DNA of 64,000 nucleotides. Source: Dillenia suffruticosa (lineage: Eukaryota; Streptophyta; Magnoliopsida; Dilleniales; Dilleniaceae). A model generated the notes under the pieces. That model saw only the letters and a program-made list of their open reading frames with translations. It had not been told where the DNA came from and did not search any database. This document shows, in pieces, positions 35,161 through 48,202 of the stretch. Where the stretch lies: NCBI GenBank assembly GCA_033439265.1, contig JAVTVX010000016.1, positions 19,638,701 through 19,702,700 of the forward strand, written 5' to 3'. A program made the translations under genes and the position numbers. Each line of letters opens with the position of its first letter. The first letter of the stretch is position 1.

Positions 35161-38100
35161 GTCCGATGAATGATGGTGAAGATCGAGATTCATCGGCTAA
35201 AAATCTCTCCCCCCCCCCCCCGGGAAAAAAAAACAAAAAAAAAAGTTTTTTTGATAATTTATTTTGTTTTTTATTGAATTTTATTATTTTCATTCCTCAC
35301 CTTTTCTTACGAATTTTTGTATGGATTACAATGAGAATATGTGGCTAAAGAAATAAAATAAAATAAGTGGGCTAGATATAGTTGGATTTTTGGCTAAAAT
35401 GTATTTTTTTTTTATTTTTTATTTTTTATTATAATAAATTTTTTAATTAAATTATTACTAAGGATAGATCACTTTTTATTTTTTATGCTAACAATTTGCC
35501 CTTTAAAGACTATTTTATAATAAGAATTTGGCCAAAAATGACCCATCCAAGAAAATAATTTAATTTAAGATCTATTGAGTTCCAACAAAGAGATTTATTT
35601 AAAAAAAAAAAAGATTAAACTCCCACTTACATAATTTAGAAAAGAAAAAGGAAAAAAAAAGAAAATTTTTTTTCTTCAAAATAGTAGAATCCTGCATTTA
35701 TGTGAAAGGATCATATCATTTGAAAACAGTATGCCCATAAAATGATTCCAGAGAGAGAAAATTGGAGTCAAAAATCATCTCTTTGTATATAAATATCAAT
35801 CACAATATAAAACTAACATACTTAATCAATTTTCTCTGAATTTAATAATAGATCATTAAATTATTTTAATCAAAATCTTAAATTTAAATTTTTAAAAGTG
35901 AAAAAATAAAATCTAGAAGAATCCATCCCTAAATTGAGTTTCAACTGTTAAAATAATATTAATCAGATTTTTAAATACTCAATTATCGAAAGAATTATAA
36001 ATTGATGACCAGGTTTCTAGAGGAACCTCAAGAAATTGTACATTTGGCATTAAAAATTCTTAGGTAATGATGGTTTAAGCCTTCCAAGTTAACATCAATA
36101 TAGACACATCGAAAAGTCCAAATGCCTTTGTCCTGATCCACTAATTTTGACACATGATAACAAAGATAAGCTTGAGCATAACTTGCCCCGAGTATAAATC
36201 TAGGCCCAACTTGAGTCATATGATTTTATGTGATAAATTGCTATTTGTCGTGATCAAATGGTCATAATACTGTATGATGATTGAGTTGCCCAGCAATCAT
36301 TCGATCACAAAATTCTTAAAATATTAATAAATGTTACAATAGTTGTAAAAGATTAAGTTAATAAGAAAGAGGTATCTATGCTAAGAGAATAATAAAATTA
36401 GCGTTTATGTTTCACATGGAATATGAAGACACATGAGTCACACTCAATACTATTGAAGCCAAAAATAACCCTTACTTTTCTCCTTCCGGTTTGAATGGGA
36501 AATCGGTAACGTGATATCTGCTGGCTCATCTTTAGAAAAGAGTCTTCAAATGACCCGCCAGTGGATCCAGTGAAAGAGGATCTGACTGCTCAAGTTAGAA
36601 AAAATGGTAAAAGAAGAAAGACTAAGAGAGTGAATTTTGTATAATTTTTATATATAGTATGCAAAGAAAGAGAGATGCGTACATAATAGATTATCTCTAC
36701 ATGGTATATATAGTATGCATTGCGAGTGTCATATGTACCCAGAGTTGTAGAACCCTATTTGTTTTGTGAAGAGATCGTATGAGATTTTTCGAAATTACTG
36801 GAACTATAAGGATAAATTTTCTATAGATTTAGGATCTTTTAAGATAGGAAAGTTTCTATTGTCAAAAACTCTTGAAGATTTGAACCATTAAGAGATTTAA
36901 TTTCTTATCAAAAAAGATTGTAATAATTCGTATGAGATTAAAAAAATATTTAAATTTGTCATAATTAGGACTTATTGTGTGGTAGGAGTTGATTTCTATA
37001 AGAATTGAGAGATTGGAAATGAGAGATCGTAAAACCGAGAGCCTGAAGGATCTAATGAATAGACTATGCTAGGAGAATAGCTATAATGCGAGAACCAAAA
37101 GGGTCTTGTTAAAAGGCTTATGTCGAGAGGAAGGCACCGGCTGAGATTGACAGAGAGGTCACTTGGTACCTTACGGGCTATATGATCATGGGTCCACTAG
37201 ATTATGTGGGAATGGGCTTACCATGTATCATCGTATACATAATCTCAATTTTGAAATTTTGGGTTTGAATCACTCCATGCGTGCCGGTTGCTTCCAATTC
37301 AGCTGATGCGAATAAGATAATATGCTCCCGCATGTGATTAATGTTTTATTTTTTTGGATTCAGGCATGTGATTAATGTTTCACTTAAAAGATACATGTGA
37401 TTTACAAAACAATTACGACACAATGCAGAGAAATCAACTCTACGATTTCAGAATGCTTCACAGTGTCTTCCGCTGACCATGATATCAAATTCTGCACAAA
37501 GTAGAGCTTTACTGTTAGATTTTTCATAGCGATTCTGAAATTTGATAATTTTTTGATTCCTTTAGACTAGAATATGGAAGAAAAATCTGGGAAGAGCCTC
37601 AAGTCACCCACGTGAAGATAGCTTCACCATATGACTTCTACATGAGTTTGGCGATTTTTTTCCAAGCAGAACCAGAGATAGACTATAAGTACATAGAAGC
37701 ACGCATTTGGGTTGTGTTAGAAAGCGAAAGATACATAGAATGGTGACTCAGCTAAACCCCACTTTGGCCGAGTAGGACTTTTCACACACGTGCTTCGAGA
37801 ACAACCCCTCTTTACTTCGAAGACCGAAGAAGTCCTTGTGACTGTTCTTATGCTGAATATATATGAATCCACGTTGTCCACTTGTGCTTTTCTTCTTGGA
37901 CTGTTCTTATGCTGAATTTATACGAATCCACCTTGTCCACTTGTAGTGTTTTTCTTTCTAATTTTTTTCTGATAGCTAAGCTTTCATTTCCCTCCAAAAA
38001 CTCTATACTCTAATTCAATTGATTTAACTCATTTGACATGACCAGGAGAGAGTTCACAGTCCTAGTCTTTTCGTGTTCTTCCATGCTAGAGAAGAGAATG

Positions 38101-39303
38101 CACCAGGATTCCTCGGGTTTCAAAGTTTGGTCTTCTTTGTTAGCTATGGAACACATTCATCATTATCAGAATACATTAGTTTATTCCCCCGATCAAGGCG
38201 CAAATGACCCTTTAGGTCAATGTTTATGTCTCGCTATAATGGTAGGGTTGCACAAGCGGTCATTCACAATGTGATGCTTGAAATTTTTGTCTATATGTGA
38301 CCATATGGTTCAACGAAAGCAACTTTGTTATGTTATTTCATTGATCCTTTCACCTATTCACATCCAACGACGCTCCAGTGGGCCCAAAACCTCAAAACTA
38401 TGTACAATTTGTTGGTTTGAAACTAGAGATAGCAAACTATACAAACTTAATATCACTATTTCATGTCCGAAGAGGGTCGTGTAGCAATGAGGCCATTTTC
38501 GTGCCACATTCTATTGGATCCACACATTTCATTGTAGGGTTAAAATATGTTTGCATTCGATTTCACAGAGCTGTTGTTTTCTATAGATGGCTAATTACTT
38601 CAAAGAGAAAAGACAGGTACTACAAAGTGTTAAGAATGGGTCCATCTTGATCTCTTTGAGATGGATTCAACAATATCTCAATGCATTAGGGGAAATATGA
38701 AAGTGGTTTTAAATTTTCTAAAAAGTGAACTCTAATCAAATGCGTGAACGCTGTCTCCTTGGAGCTGCTACAAAAAGAACAAGAATTGATTGGTTAAGAG
38801 CAAAGAAAATTTGTCTTAGCTTCACGAAAATTAAAAGAAGGGGGTCTAATTAGATGCAGTTTAAGTGGCAGGCATCCACAGTAAGCAGTAGGTGTGGATC
38901 ATGGAAAGGAAAGCTCTGGTGGGTAAGCTCTATGATTGCTTATTTTTGCGACTTTCTATGATCACTTCTCAATTTTGACATGGACAGAGTTTAAATTACT
39001 TAAACAAGAGAAAATGTCCATAGTAGCTTTGCAAGTTTAAGTGATAATTTCAATTGAAAATTGATGGTTAAAAAGTAGAATACACTGAGACTTTTCCCAA
39101 TATGAAAGCTTTAAAAGAGATTCTGAAATAGTCTTTACTCTTCTAAGGCCGTCAAGATCTTCTCATATCAAAAGGAATAAACTATTGTACAAATTTCTTG
39201 GCCGATTCATCTAAACTTTCAGACCAAAACCTTTCCATGTGAACACTTTGAAAAGGTTAGATGCGCTAATGGAATTAGGAGCCGCAAGTTGGAGGGTCTT
39301 GAG
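35161..39303. other. Intergenic region between PU1 and the DUF1635 gene
   Basis: AT-rich DNA with a C run followed by an A run near 35210-35240 and long A/T tracts near 35400-35670. Around 38040-38650 several frames of 68-90 codons are open, but they overlap, match no family I know and lack splice support, so no gene is called. A 59-bp tandem duplication is listed separately. Confidence 0.55.
37840..37955. repeat. 59-bp tandem duplication
   Basis: Two adjacent copies beginning GACTGTTCTTATGCTGAAT at 37840 and 37899. They share GAATCCAC and TTGTCCACTTGT with a few substitutions. No known function. Confidence 0.85.
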
Positions 39304-40146
39304 TCAATGAAAAGAAAGAATTCCTTGGAACTTTGCGCGAGGATGTGGAGAATTTGAGTCTTCGCAGCCCACCAAACCTGTTTTTCTGGTGAATTTGAAC
39401 TGACCATGGGCATTGTTGGAATCTTCTTGGTTTGAGGAAGGAGAGGTTGTTGATGAAGAAGGAACTGAAAGTGGTGGGATTTCAATGAAATTCAATTGGG
39501 GAGGAGGGATTTGCCATTGAGGGAGTGGACCGGCAAGCATGAGTGTTTGAAGAAGAGGCCCTGCATCCATCACTGCTTGCAAGAACTTCCCTTTTTCCGG
39601 TAATGGCTTCCTTGGTATTAACTCTCGAGTGTCTTGCAGAAGTAGCGAATTCGCTTGTTGTTGTAGCATGATTTGGTCTTGGCTTGGCGATGATATGATG
39701 CCATCGGTACAATCCGATGTGGAAAAGCCATTGTTGGAGTCCCCAAGCTTGGGAGAATCATCCTCATTGCTCACAAATGACGTGGGTTGTTGATGTTGAA
39801 GTATGAGTATCTCTAGCATTAGCTTTCGACATATAGCTTGGGCTTCATCTCTCTCTTGGTTTGTAATCTTCAAGATATTCCTTAGAGATTCCAATTCATC
39901 TTCTTTCCTTGCAATTTCCTCATTTGTGGAGCGGAGTGTTCTTTCTAGCTCCAATGTTGTACACAAGAGAAATTGTCTAAGCTCTTCCATTCCCTACATC
40001 AAAGTAAACAAAACATACATTAGTCCACAAACATGTGACAAAAACAAGAAACTTGAAATCAAAGGTGAGAAAGTGAAGTCATCAAAATGTATTACCTCAT
40101 CTTGGTTGTAGAACGCCATGGTTTGTGGAATGCATTGGTCTTCCAT
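39304..40146 (-). CDS. DUF1635 family protein, two exons, about 246 aa
   Basis: Exon 1 is 40096-40146 and exon 2 is 39304-39993. The intron of 102 bp (39994-40095) is GT-AG and phase 0. The protein joins AFYNQDE to GMEELRQ. It then shows the family signature ELRQxLLxTTLELERT and a predicted coiled coil over about residues 18-90 (EEIARKEDELESLRN, QERDEAQAICRKLMLEILIL). The C-terminal half is Ser/Pro/Gln-rich and probably disordered. DUF1635 is a plant family of unknown biochemical role; the coiled coil suggests protein-protein contacts (inference). The start at 40146 is preferred because a TATA box lies at 40233-40239, which would place an ATG at 40224 (giving 272 aa) upstream of the transcript start. 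A start at MAFYNQ is also possible. Confidence 0.85.
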
Positions 40147-40232
40147 TTTCCAAAGACTGTCTGAGCTCTCAACACAACTCAAGAAAAGATAATCAATTGT
40201 TTCTTTTGGGCTAGGAAGTTGCATCCCTCTCT

Positions 40233-40239
40233 CTTTATA
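40233..40239 (-). promoter_or_regulatory. TATA box of the DUF1635 gene
   Basis: TATAAAG on the minus strand, 87 bp upstream of the preferred ATG. Transcription would start near 40205. Confidence 0.5.
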
Positions 40240-40332
40240 GGAAATTTAGTATCAGTTTCTCTTGTTTTTTTTCCTCCATGGGACATGGTGTTGGACAATA
40301 TTGGAAAAGGCCAAACCAAAAAAAAAAAACAT

Positions 40333-40371
40333 AGAGAGAGAGAGAGAGTGAGAGAGAGAGAGAGAGAGAGG
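40333..40371. repeat. GA microsatellite upstream of the DUF1635 gene
   Basis: A 39-bp (AG)n run with one interruption, about 95-135 bp upstream of the TATA box. GA/CT repeats near plant promoters can bind GAGA-binding BBR/BPC factors. That role is inferred here. Confidence 0.8.
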
Positions 40372-43300
40372 ACAAACCAAGTGCGCCAAATCTTTATACT
40401 ACTTAGAGTCTTTTAAGTACACGAGGACAGAGAGATAAGGAAAGGCGAAATTCGGTGATAAAGGTTAGGGCTAAATCCAAATAAAATCATATCATATCTT
40501 TGGGGGAAAAACATGATTTGAATTGCTTGACCAAATGAGCTTAATCTTTTAAACAGACCCCTGGCAAGCATGAAAATGAACAAGGCATATTGCACATGAT
40601 ACACACAATAATATAATAAAATTATAAAAATTTTACGGCGAAATTATAAATTATCGTATTCTGATATACTCAAACAGATTTATCGATTATTAAAATATAT
40701 ATATATATACTCATTTTGAAAAATATCTCTTTATACTGCTTAATTCTTTCATGATACCTGCATGGTTTTGCATTTTTAGTTAAATGTTATATTTTTTTTG
40801 ACCTAAGTTATGATGTATAATTAATGAAAATTATAAAAATTATAAATCTAAGATCTTTTTTATTGATAATTATTACCCAAAAAAAAATTATGCTCATATT
40901 TGATCATCAACACACTCTTCATGCCCCTCAGGCACGGAAAAAGGAAGGGGGAAAAAGGGAAATGAGAAAATTTTCTAGTTGAAGGAAGCTAGCATAGGAT
41001 TACTTTGATACCTATTAGTTTACTTCACGCAGTAATTAAACTATGTTCTTTTGTTTGTAAGGGAATGTTTGTTTGTAGTATCTCTGTCAAAGAAGGGAGC
41101 AGAAGTTTCCCACCAAAACATGCCAAAAGAGACAACGCTAGGGCCACCATGGACCCCTTTTGAACAGCAATATGCCTTTTCAAACAAAAAGAAAAAATAG
41201 AGAGAATAATCGCTGACACTTGATCCGGTAGAAAGAATATTAGGTTTCTTGATCAAAACTTGAATTCAAATTTTAAGAATAAAGAGAACTACGATGGCAA
41301 ATCTCCCATCTAAAAAAAGGATTTAACTGTAATTCGAATCGAATTAGTCGAAATATAATTTTAAATATTGATGGGTAAAAAAAATGGACACAAAGAGATA
41401 GAGAGTAATAATATTAAATATTTAACCCACCCTATCTAATCAGTAAATTGGATACGAAGTCATAATTAACATCCTCTTTCATGCAACAACATGGAGAGAA
41501 AAATAATGATGCGCAAGACACTTTGACCTACTGTTCATGTGTCACCCTTTGGGTCTCCACTTGATTGCAATCTTTAGAATTGATTAAAACCAGAAACTGT
41601 GAATGGAATTTTCAACCCCCTTGATGTCCTATATAGTTGGTTTTGGTATAAGTTATATAGCAAGAGGCTATCTGGGCGTCCCACAAAATTACATGTTTAG
41701 GAAGGTTCAGTCTCTCACAGGGCAGATGGACAGGGCATTCAAACAAAGGATGGTTTGTAGGGCAGAGTAGCAGTAATTCGGTTTTTTTTTTTTTTTTTGT
41801 AAGTGGATTACTTGTTACCACTAATATTCAGCTCTCGTTCAACTAATCTGGCCGAGTTTTATGAAACTCATTAAGGGGTTAACTCTCCTAACTCTTATTT
41901 TTTTATATTTATAACTCGAACTCAAAATTTATAATTCAGAAAATTTATATTCCAATGCTACGTTCGCAGGAGATTGGTAGACAAGCACTATCATCAAAAT
42001 TGATTACCAAGGGCATTTCTCAAATTCTGTCATAGTTTTAAAATCCCAAGTTATTTTAGTTCATCAAAAATTTGGAAACATATAGAATCATATAATATCT
42101 CGTATATATCGAAAGTAATATAAATTCAAATTTTGTCGAATTCATGGGTAATGTTCATCTTTTATATTTAGCATCTGTCTATCTATAGTCTTCACTTCTA
42201 AACAAATTAAAATGATTATTATGAATAAAAATAATAATTAAACAGTAATAAATTATCAATCAAACTTCAAAAAAAGAAAAGATAAAAATGATTATTACCC
42301 AAAACAAAAACAAAAACAAAAACAAAAGATCACCAATCCAATTTGTGGAGACATACATTTTAATATTCATTTTTTGACTTAATAAACAATTGGGATATGC
42401 AATGGAAATAATTTTTTTCCAATTTTTGAACCTTACGACAAATAGAAGCAATTTAGGCTTTTTCTACTTGGACTGCTGACAAACCCCCCCGGGGGGCAAT
42501 GTGATAGCTTCTTTTTTCTTCCCCTTCTTGTTTTTTTTCGCTTGAGTAACTGGACCGACTAATTCGACTTGACTTACGATCGAATATTCCATAGACAATA
42601 ACTTTTCCAACGTAATTTCCTTCTTTTTTGATTTTACAAGGAGGGGTTTTATGAAAGAAAATTCGGATTGCAAATTTAATAGTCATAGGGTAAGAGCTTA
42701 TGTTACTATATATAAAGGTATTTCTCTCTACGCACAAAAGGATCATTTTCTATTTAAGAAAGTCAAAATTAAACTTAATTAAAGTTAAGTGGGATATTTA
42801 ATATAAAAAATTATAAAAACTTTTTATCAAAATTTCTCACTTTTCTTTTTTTTTAAAAAAAAACAATATTACAACAAATCAAATTGACAAATTAAGTTTA
42901 GATTTAAAAAAAAAAAATTATTAGTAAAATTTAAATTTAAGACAATTTACCTTAAATTTAGTTTGAATAGTCCTAAATTTAATTTTTGACTAATTTGAAT
43001 TCACGATTTGCACAAATATTTAAGTTTTTTTTTTTACGTAAGAATTATAAAAATTACGAAAATACATGTGTTCACAAAAATTATAACACTAAATTTTTTT
43101 TAAAATATTTAAATAAGAGTTTTTTACCACTCGAATGTCTTTACAAGAACACAAATATCTAAATTTTACATATTCTTAAGTTTGGTTGCACAAATCATAT
43201 GATTAAAAAATTAAAAAATAAAAATGATATCATCATTAATCAAACTCAATCCCTATGCTATCAAATCAACAAAAAAATTATCATAAATGCCTTTTTAATT

Positions 43301-45000
43301 TAAAATTTTTAAAATATGGACGAACTTTACATAATTTATGATTTTTTTTTTTTCGATTTGTTTAGAGTTCGTGCGGGGACGCGGTTTCAACTGTTTAACG
43401 ATCTCGCGGCATGTGACTTCGCGATACTAGGAGGCCCCACACGTGTCACAATCCGAGAATCTTTTTCGTTGGTGAAATGAAAGGCGGGGTTAGGATGACC
43501 AACGAGTGCGTGGAAAATAATATTAAACTACACGAAGCGTCAATAAAGTCAACATGAATCCAAAATAATGAGAAATTTGGGTGTCGATTAATAAAACTAT
43601 TAAAGGCAGTTATATTTAAATGAGTTAAATTCGTAAAAATTAATAAAATTTTGCTTAATTATATATTTTAAATAAAAAATAGAAACATAAAATTTTCGAA
43701 TCCTATGCTAATTGGCAACCATAATTAAGCTATAAGAGGAATGTTGTAGGTCCCCCCAAACCTAGATATAATCATTAATATGCCTACTTGACATGGAGTT
43801 CATATTCGACACAACCCATGTAATGATTCTAAATAGATAACCAGGACTTGAAGCTATTCTAGTCAGCAAAGGTTATTTTGCAGAATCACCGTAGCATACA
43901 AAATTATTCAACAATTCAATATATCAAAACAACTTTCTGTGCAACCATACCATAAAGTGATTTTTGTTCTAGACATAATCATTACCATACAAGCTTTCTG
44001 ATTAAATGAAGGAAAAAAAAATTTTTGGGGAGGGGGGAGAGTGAGGAGGACTTGAAAGGGCCAGTTGGATATGGGATTCTAGTGTTGTAGAAGAGTTTTT
44101 TCTATCACGTGAATGTAGTGATAAAATACGAAATTCTTTTAATTATATTTTTAATTAAAATTCAAACATGAGAATCAAAAAAATATATACCGAAAGAATT
44201 CGTCTCTAAATTAGATTCCATAATATTCAAACCAAATTAATAGGATAACCTGAATTTTGCTGGTCTAAATTAAAAAAATGGAGTTTTTTGCATTCTTATG
44301 GTGATTCTAGCTTCAAATAAGTCAAATGGGATGTAGCAAACTAGAACAATGTTTAACCCTGCATGCTTCCTAAACTAGCCAAACCGAGTCCCATTTTTTA
44401 AACAAGAGTCTTGTTCACACTCTTCATTTAACTAGTTGAGATTCAGATTTCAATGACTCAAAGATGATCAGCTACTACAATGGGCCCTTTGTCCCACACA
44501 TCCTCTGCAAAAGCTCAATAATTTTTGAACTAGAAACAAGACTAATACTAACCTCCAAGGTAGGTTGGAGGACAAAATTCATTTTGATCACCTTGGCTGG
44601 TTTCATTCTCCAGCAGGAACGTGCAGGCAGAAAGAGAGGGGAAACAACAGACCAAAGCGGGGTAGGGCAACTAAAGAAAAGTTGACCAGAACCACTCTCA
44701 TTACTGAATCTCATTATTCTAACAATTGCAGTGACTAGCAAATGCCCAAAATATCCAATAGCAGGAATCAATTTCTCTGATCCCCATCAACCAAGTTCAC
44801 AAAATTGTGAGACAACCCAAACTTTTAACAGAATGTTACACGAGTAACATGATTGTGAGCAGAAATCTCACCCACAAAGGATAACCATGAGGCAGGAAAA
44901 GGAAAAGCCAAAAAAATTCTAGTACAAGGTTTGAAGAGAAGTTACGCGGTATCCAAGATTTGCATTGTTATGCAATTAGGTTTTTTTCCCCAATACAATT
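40372..45000. other. Intergenic region between the DUF1635 and shugoshin genes
   Basis: AT-rich with frequent poly-A/T tracts and an (AT)n run near 40698. A GC-richer island lies near 43370-43520 (CGTGCGGGGACGCGG and neighbours). A frame at 42453-42746 and others at 44464-44771 are open but have no recognisable domain. Positions 42484-42496 form a C7G6 palindromic run. No gene is supported. Confidence 0.55.
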
Positions 45001-45245
45001 GGTCTAAAACTGCATGCTCATGTGATGCATTTCCTTCATTATCATGGGCCCTGTGAAGTGAAGGAAGATGCGGTAGTTTTGCCATGGAACAAAACAACTA
45101 CAAGTACTGCAAGTCCAAAAGGAAATACAAGGAGCTATAATTCCAAACACGACTCAAAAACAACATCAACATTTGGTATATACTCCTGCTTTCTTAGCTG
45201 CTGCGGCTGTTGCTGCTATATACTTACAGTAAGTTCAAGAAATTC
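45000..45245 (-). other. Probable 3' untranslated region of shugoshin
   Basis: This follows the stop codon at 45246-45248 on the minus strand. No frame continues. The exact polyadenylation point cannot be set from sequence. Confidence 0.35.
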
Positions 45246-48096
45246 TCACTCAGATCTCCGCATTTTTATTTTCAGGGAAACCTCCTTGTAGGACTTTACC
45301 TTCCGAGCCGCTTGCCTCAAGGGCCTCCCAATAGAGGATCGTCGAATATCTTGACTATTATCACTAGACATACTATGCCTTTCTTTTTCTTCATTCTTCA
45401 AAGATGAACCACTTTCATTTAATTTGTCATTACAACATGTGGGCGGAGGAAATGTGGTGTCATCTATCTCAAACAAGTCTTCAGCAGGTTCTTCTTTCTT
45501 GCATTTAAATTGAGCAGATTCTCTTCTCAAGCAAGGCCTACTTAAGCCATTATTCAAATGAAAATGTATGTTTCTTGAATTCCATAATAGCATGATGAAA
45601 TCACCCAAAGAACAGAATTGGATAAAATACTTTGTATTATAAGAATAATGTATCATGCATCAGTACCTCTTATGGTCAAGCTTTTCTCTAGATTGAACCT
45701 GTCTGACAATGGAATCACCCACAGCTGCAAGTTATCATAAGAGAAAACTAAAGACTCTTAAGCAATCTGAAACTTTTAATAATACAACAATAGATAGGAT
45801 TAGATAGGATACTGGTGATTACATTTGCTTTTTGCCTGTCGCCTCCTGCTTGTATCACAAGGTTTCTTATCAGGTTTTAGTTCTATAGAGGGTTCCGCAG
45901 CTTCCTTCTCACACTTCTCTTCCACCGCCTAGTGTAAGTCACCAGGAAAATAACAAATAGTTAAAACTAAATAAAATAGCAGTCAGAAGTATATACAGTA
46001 AGGTATCACACCAAATAAATAAGGCCTCAAGGGTCCGCATTATACATACCACACTAACCATTTCAGTTTGGAGGCTTTTCTCCTGAAAAACAGAAGGATT
46101 GATTAGTCAAGAAAATATCCTTGAAAACCTTAAACATCTTGGGAGAAAGAGATGTCAGAGGTTAAACAAACCTCCAACTCTGAATTTCTCACTTTGAGCA
46201 AGCTGTTTTTGCATCCAAGTTCATGTTGTAATGCCTTCAACTGATAAGTTACAGACAACTGATGTGAGTTAAAGTAACCATACTGCATGATTGAACAAAT
46301 GGAACAAAACTACAGATAACAAGTTTAATCAAGTTGCATGTCAAGCTGCCGATGAGCTTCAGCTCAAGTGGCACCAATCCCCCTCCCCCTTGTAATAGGC
46401 TCAGGTTCGAGTCTCACTGTGAACCAAAAAAAAAGTTGCATGTCAAGCTCAAAACTTACTCTATCTTTACTTGAATTAAGTTCCTGCAATATTAAAGTAT
46501 TTGAATCAACATCAGCAAGAGCATTGTATTCTATTAAACGGGAAAAGAAGCTAAAAACTTGAGAGTCCAATCCTGGACACAGTTCTAGACATGGACATCA
46601 ACTTCCATCTTAAAATGTCCATGCATCATTGAATAAAAAAGATCAAACAAAAGCCAAGACAATGAACAAATAGTACAAATTGAACATACTGCCAACATCT
46701 CACTGTTTGCTTGAGCTAATTGTGAATTCTGAAATCGTACTTTCTGCAAGTTGTTTCGCAATTTTTGTAACTCATTTCCGGTCAATTCAATTATTTTGCT
46801 GCCAACCAAGTTAAGGAAAACCATACTCAAGAATTCCAACTAAGTTTGTAGCACACACTCTCTTCCAATAAAACAACAATGCCTTTTTTATAATGAAAAC
46901 AGGATACTTTCTGTCAGCAAGAAGCTTCATTAGAGCCATATTCTCCTGCACCAAAAGTTCATAACATTCCCAATGAGTAAAATTAATCACACAGCACACA
47001 GAAGACCAAAAGAGAGTGGGGGGAAAAATTAAGAGACATACCTTGTGGAGCTGATCAATATAATCTTTAGTAGTAAGTGAGGGGTTTTGAACTAGGTGTG
47101 CCTGTGTTGGTCTGTGCTGCAAGTTGCTAATATCTGCAGGCCTTTTCCTTGCAATTCCAATAGAATTTCTATTTATAACTTTCTCTGCCTTCAGTTTGTC
47201 TAAAAACATGCGAGGTATCTCAGTTATCTAATCACTAGAAGCACTTAAAAATCATATTAGAATTAAACCCTGAATTAGATCTTCTACAACAACAACAAAC
47301 CGAGCCTTAATCCCAATATTATGGGGTCGGCAAAAAAATGTTCCTTTGGTGACCTCGAGGTCATGGTTTCGAGGCGTGGAAACAGCCTCTTTGCAAAAAA
47401 ATGCAAAGGGAAGACTCCATACATATACTTCCAACCTCTCCCTCCCCCTGAATCAGATCTTTTGACATTAGGAAAACATCAGAAGCTTAATTCCTTATCT
47501 TAAAAACCCTAACCATAAACACTATGTCAGAAATTAAAAATTAAGAAGATCGAACAAGCCATTTAATTTCAACAAATTGAAGTCGTAAAAACCCTAAGTG
47601 TGTACCAGAATGAAATTCATTCACATGAATTACCAAAAAAAAATCCCTGAAACAACAACCTGGAAAACCCTAACCAGACATTTCAATAGGCAGATACAGT
47701 CGAATTTGTAGACCCAGCATTTGTCAATCATTGAACTAGCCCCAACCCTAGAATCCAGAGAGTTGATAAAAATGTTCAAAATCACTGATCGATCAAACCA
47801 TGAAATTTCTACAAATTGAAACCCTAAAAGAGAAAACATGAACTTGCACGAAGACATGAAATTCAAGAATACAAATTACAACCCCAACTTCGTGATTTTC
47901 AGAAGAATCGCCAAATGGGTAGTATCCTAACATCCCAAATTGAACTAAAACTTTGACAACAGGAAACCCCAAAGACAACCAAAATCAAGAAAAAAAAAAA
48001 AGAAAGAAATTAGGCAAAGAAAACGATGATGCAAAACGCGAGAAAAATACCTTTGACGGTGAAATTTTCAGAACCAAGAAGGCACGAAGAGTCCAT
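45246..48096 (-). CDS. SGO1: Shugoshin (centromeric cohesin protector), 10 exons, 310 aa
   Basis: Shugoshin brings PP2A to centromeres and shields cohesin from separase in meiosis and mitosis. Exons: 48051-48096, 47042-47199, 46908-46945, 46690-46798, 46460-46483, 46172-46240, 46050-46082, 45823-45928, 45667-45724, 45246-45537 (933 coding bases, in frame at every GT-AG junction). Plant-type features: RKRPADISNLQ (33-43); an N-terminal coiled coil about 60-160 with NKIIELTGNELQKLRNNLQK and LKALQHELGCKN; and the C-terminal SGO motif RRSSIGRPLRQAARKVKSYK from residue 279. Exon 5 is a 24-bp microexon. At 310 aa it is shorter than Arabidopsis SGO1 but keeps both conserved ends. The start MDSSCLLGSENF is fixed because its donor phase matches exon 2. 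The symbol rests on family; whether it is SGO1 or SGO2 cannot be told. Confidence 0.94.
46348..46432 (+). mobile_element. Short tRNA-derived SINE in a shugoshin intron
   Basis: An 85-bp insertion between perfect 17-bp target duplications AAGTTGCATGTCAAGCT (46331-46347 and 46433-46449). It has an A-box-like CAGCTCAAGTGG (46360-46371), a B box GGTTCGAGTCT (46404-46414) and a poly-A tail. These are hallmarks of a tRNA-headed SINE moved by LINE machinery. It inserted within intron 5, antisense to the gene. Its right target copy ends 10 bp before exon 5's end at 46460. Confidence 0.9.
47284..47445 (-). mobile_element. (TTG)n-tailed retroposon in shugoshin intron 1
   Basis: A 162-bp insertion. On the minus strand it ends GGGATTAAGGCTCGG then TTG repeats, the same 3' tail as the element at 28866-29024. 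Target duplications CCCTGAATTAGATCTT (47268-47283) and CCCTGAATCAGATCTT (47446-47461) differ at one base. The head contains a GAGGCTGTTTCCACGCCTCG stretch common to plant SINE/RTE tails. It lies about 85 bp from the exon 2 acceptor. Confidence 0.83.
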
Positions 48097-48202
48097 TTGT
48101 TGATCACTTCCTCTCCCTCTCTCTCCCCTCTCTCTTTCTGCAAAATCATGCGTGTGATGGCTGAGCGTAAAAAAGAAAAAATAAAAAATGGGGAGTATTG
48201 GA

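Noticed and set aside
38038-38650. Cluster of frames of 68-90 codons
   Set aside because: They overlap each other, show no known domain or consistent splice sites, and could be chance.
39482-40111. Frames of 76 and 102 codons overlapping the DUF1635 exons
   Set aside because: They are alternative-frame or antisense shadows of the DUF1635 gene.
42453-42746. 97-codon frame with Lys/Ser-rich sequence, possible organelle fragment
   Set aside because: I could not match it to any plastid or mitochondrial gene, and it lies in unstructured intergenic DNA.
46348-46432. Possible tRNA gene (A and B boxes)
   Set aside because: It is only 85 bp, has a poly-A tail and target duplications and lacks a cloverleaf; it is a SINE.
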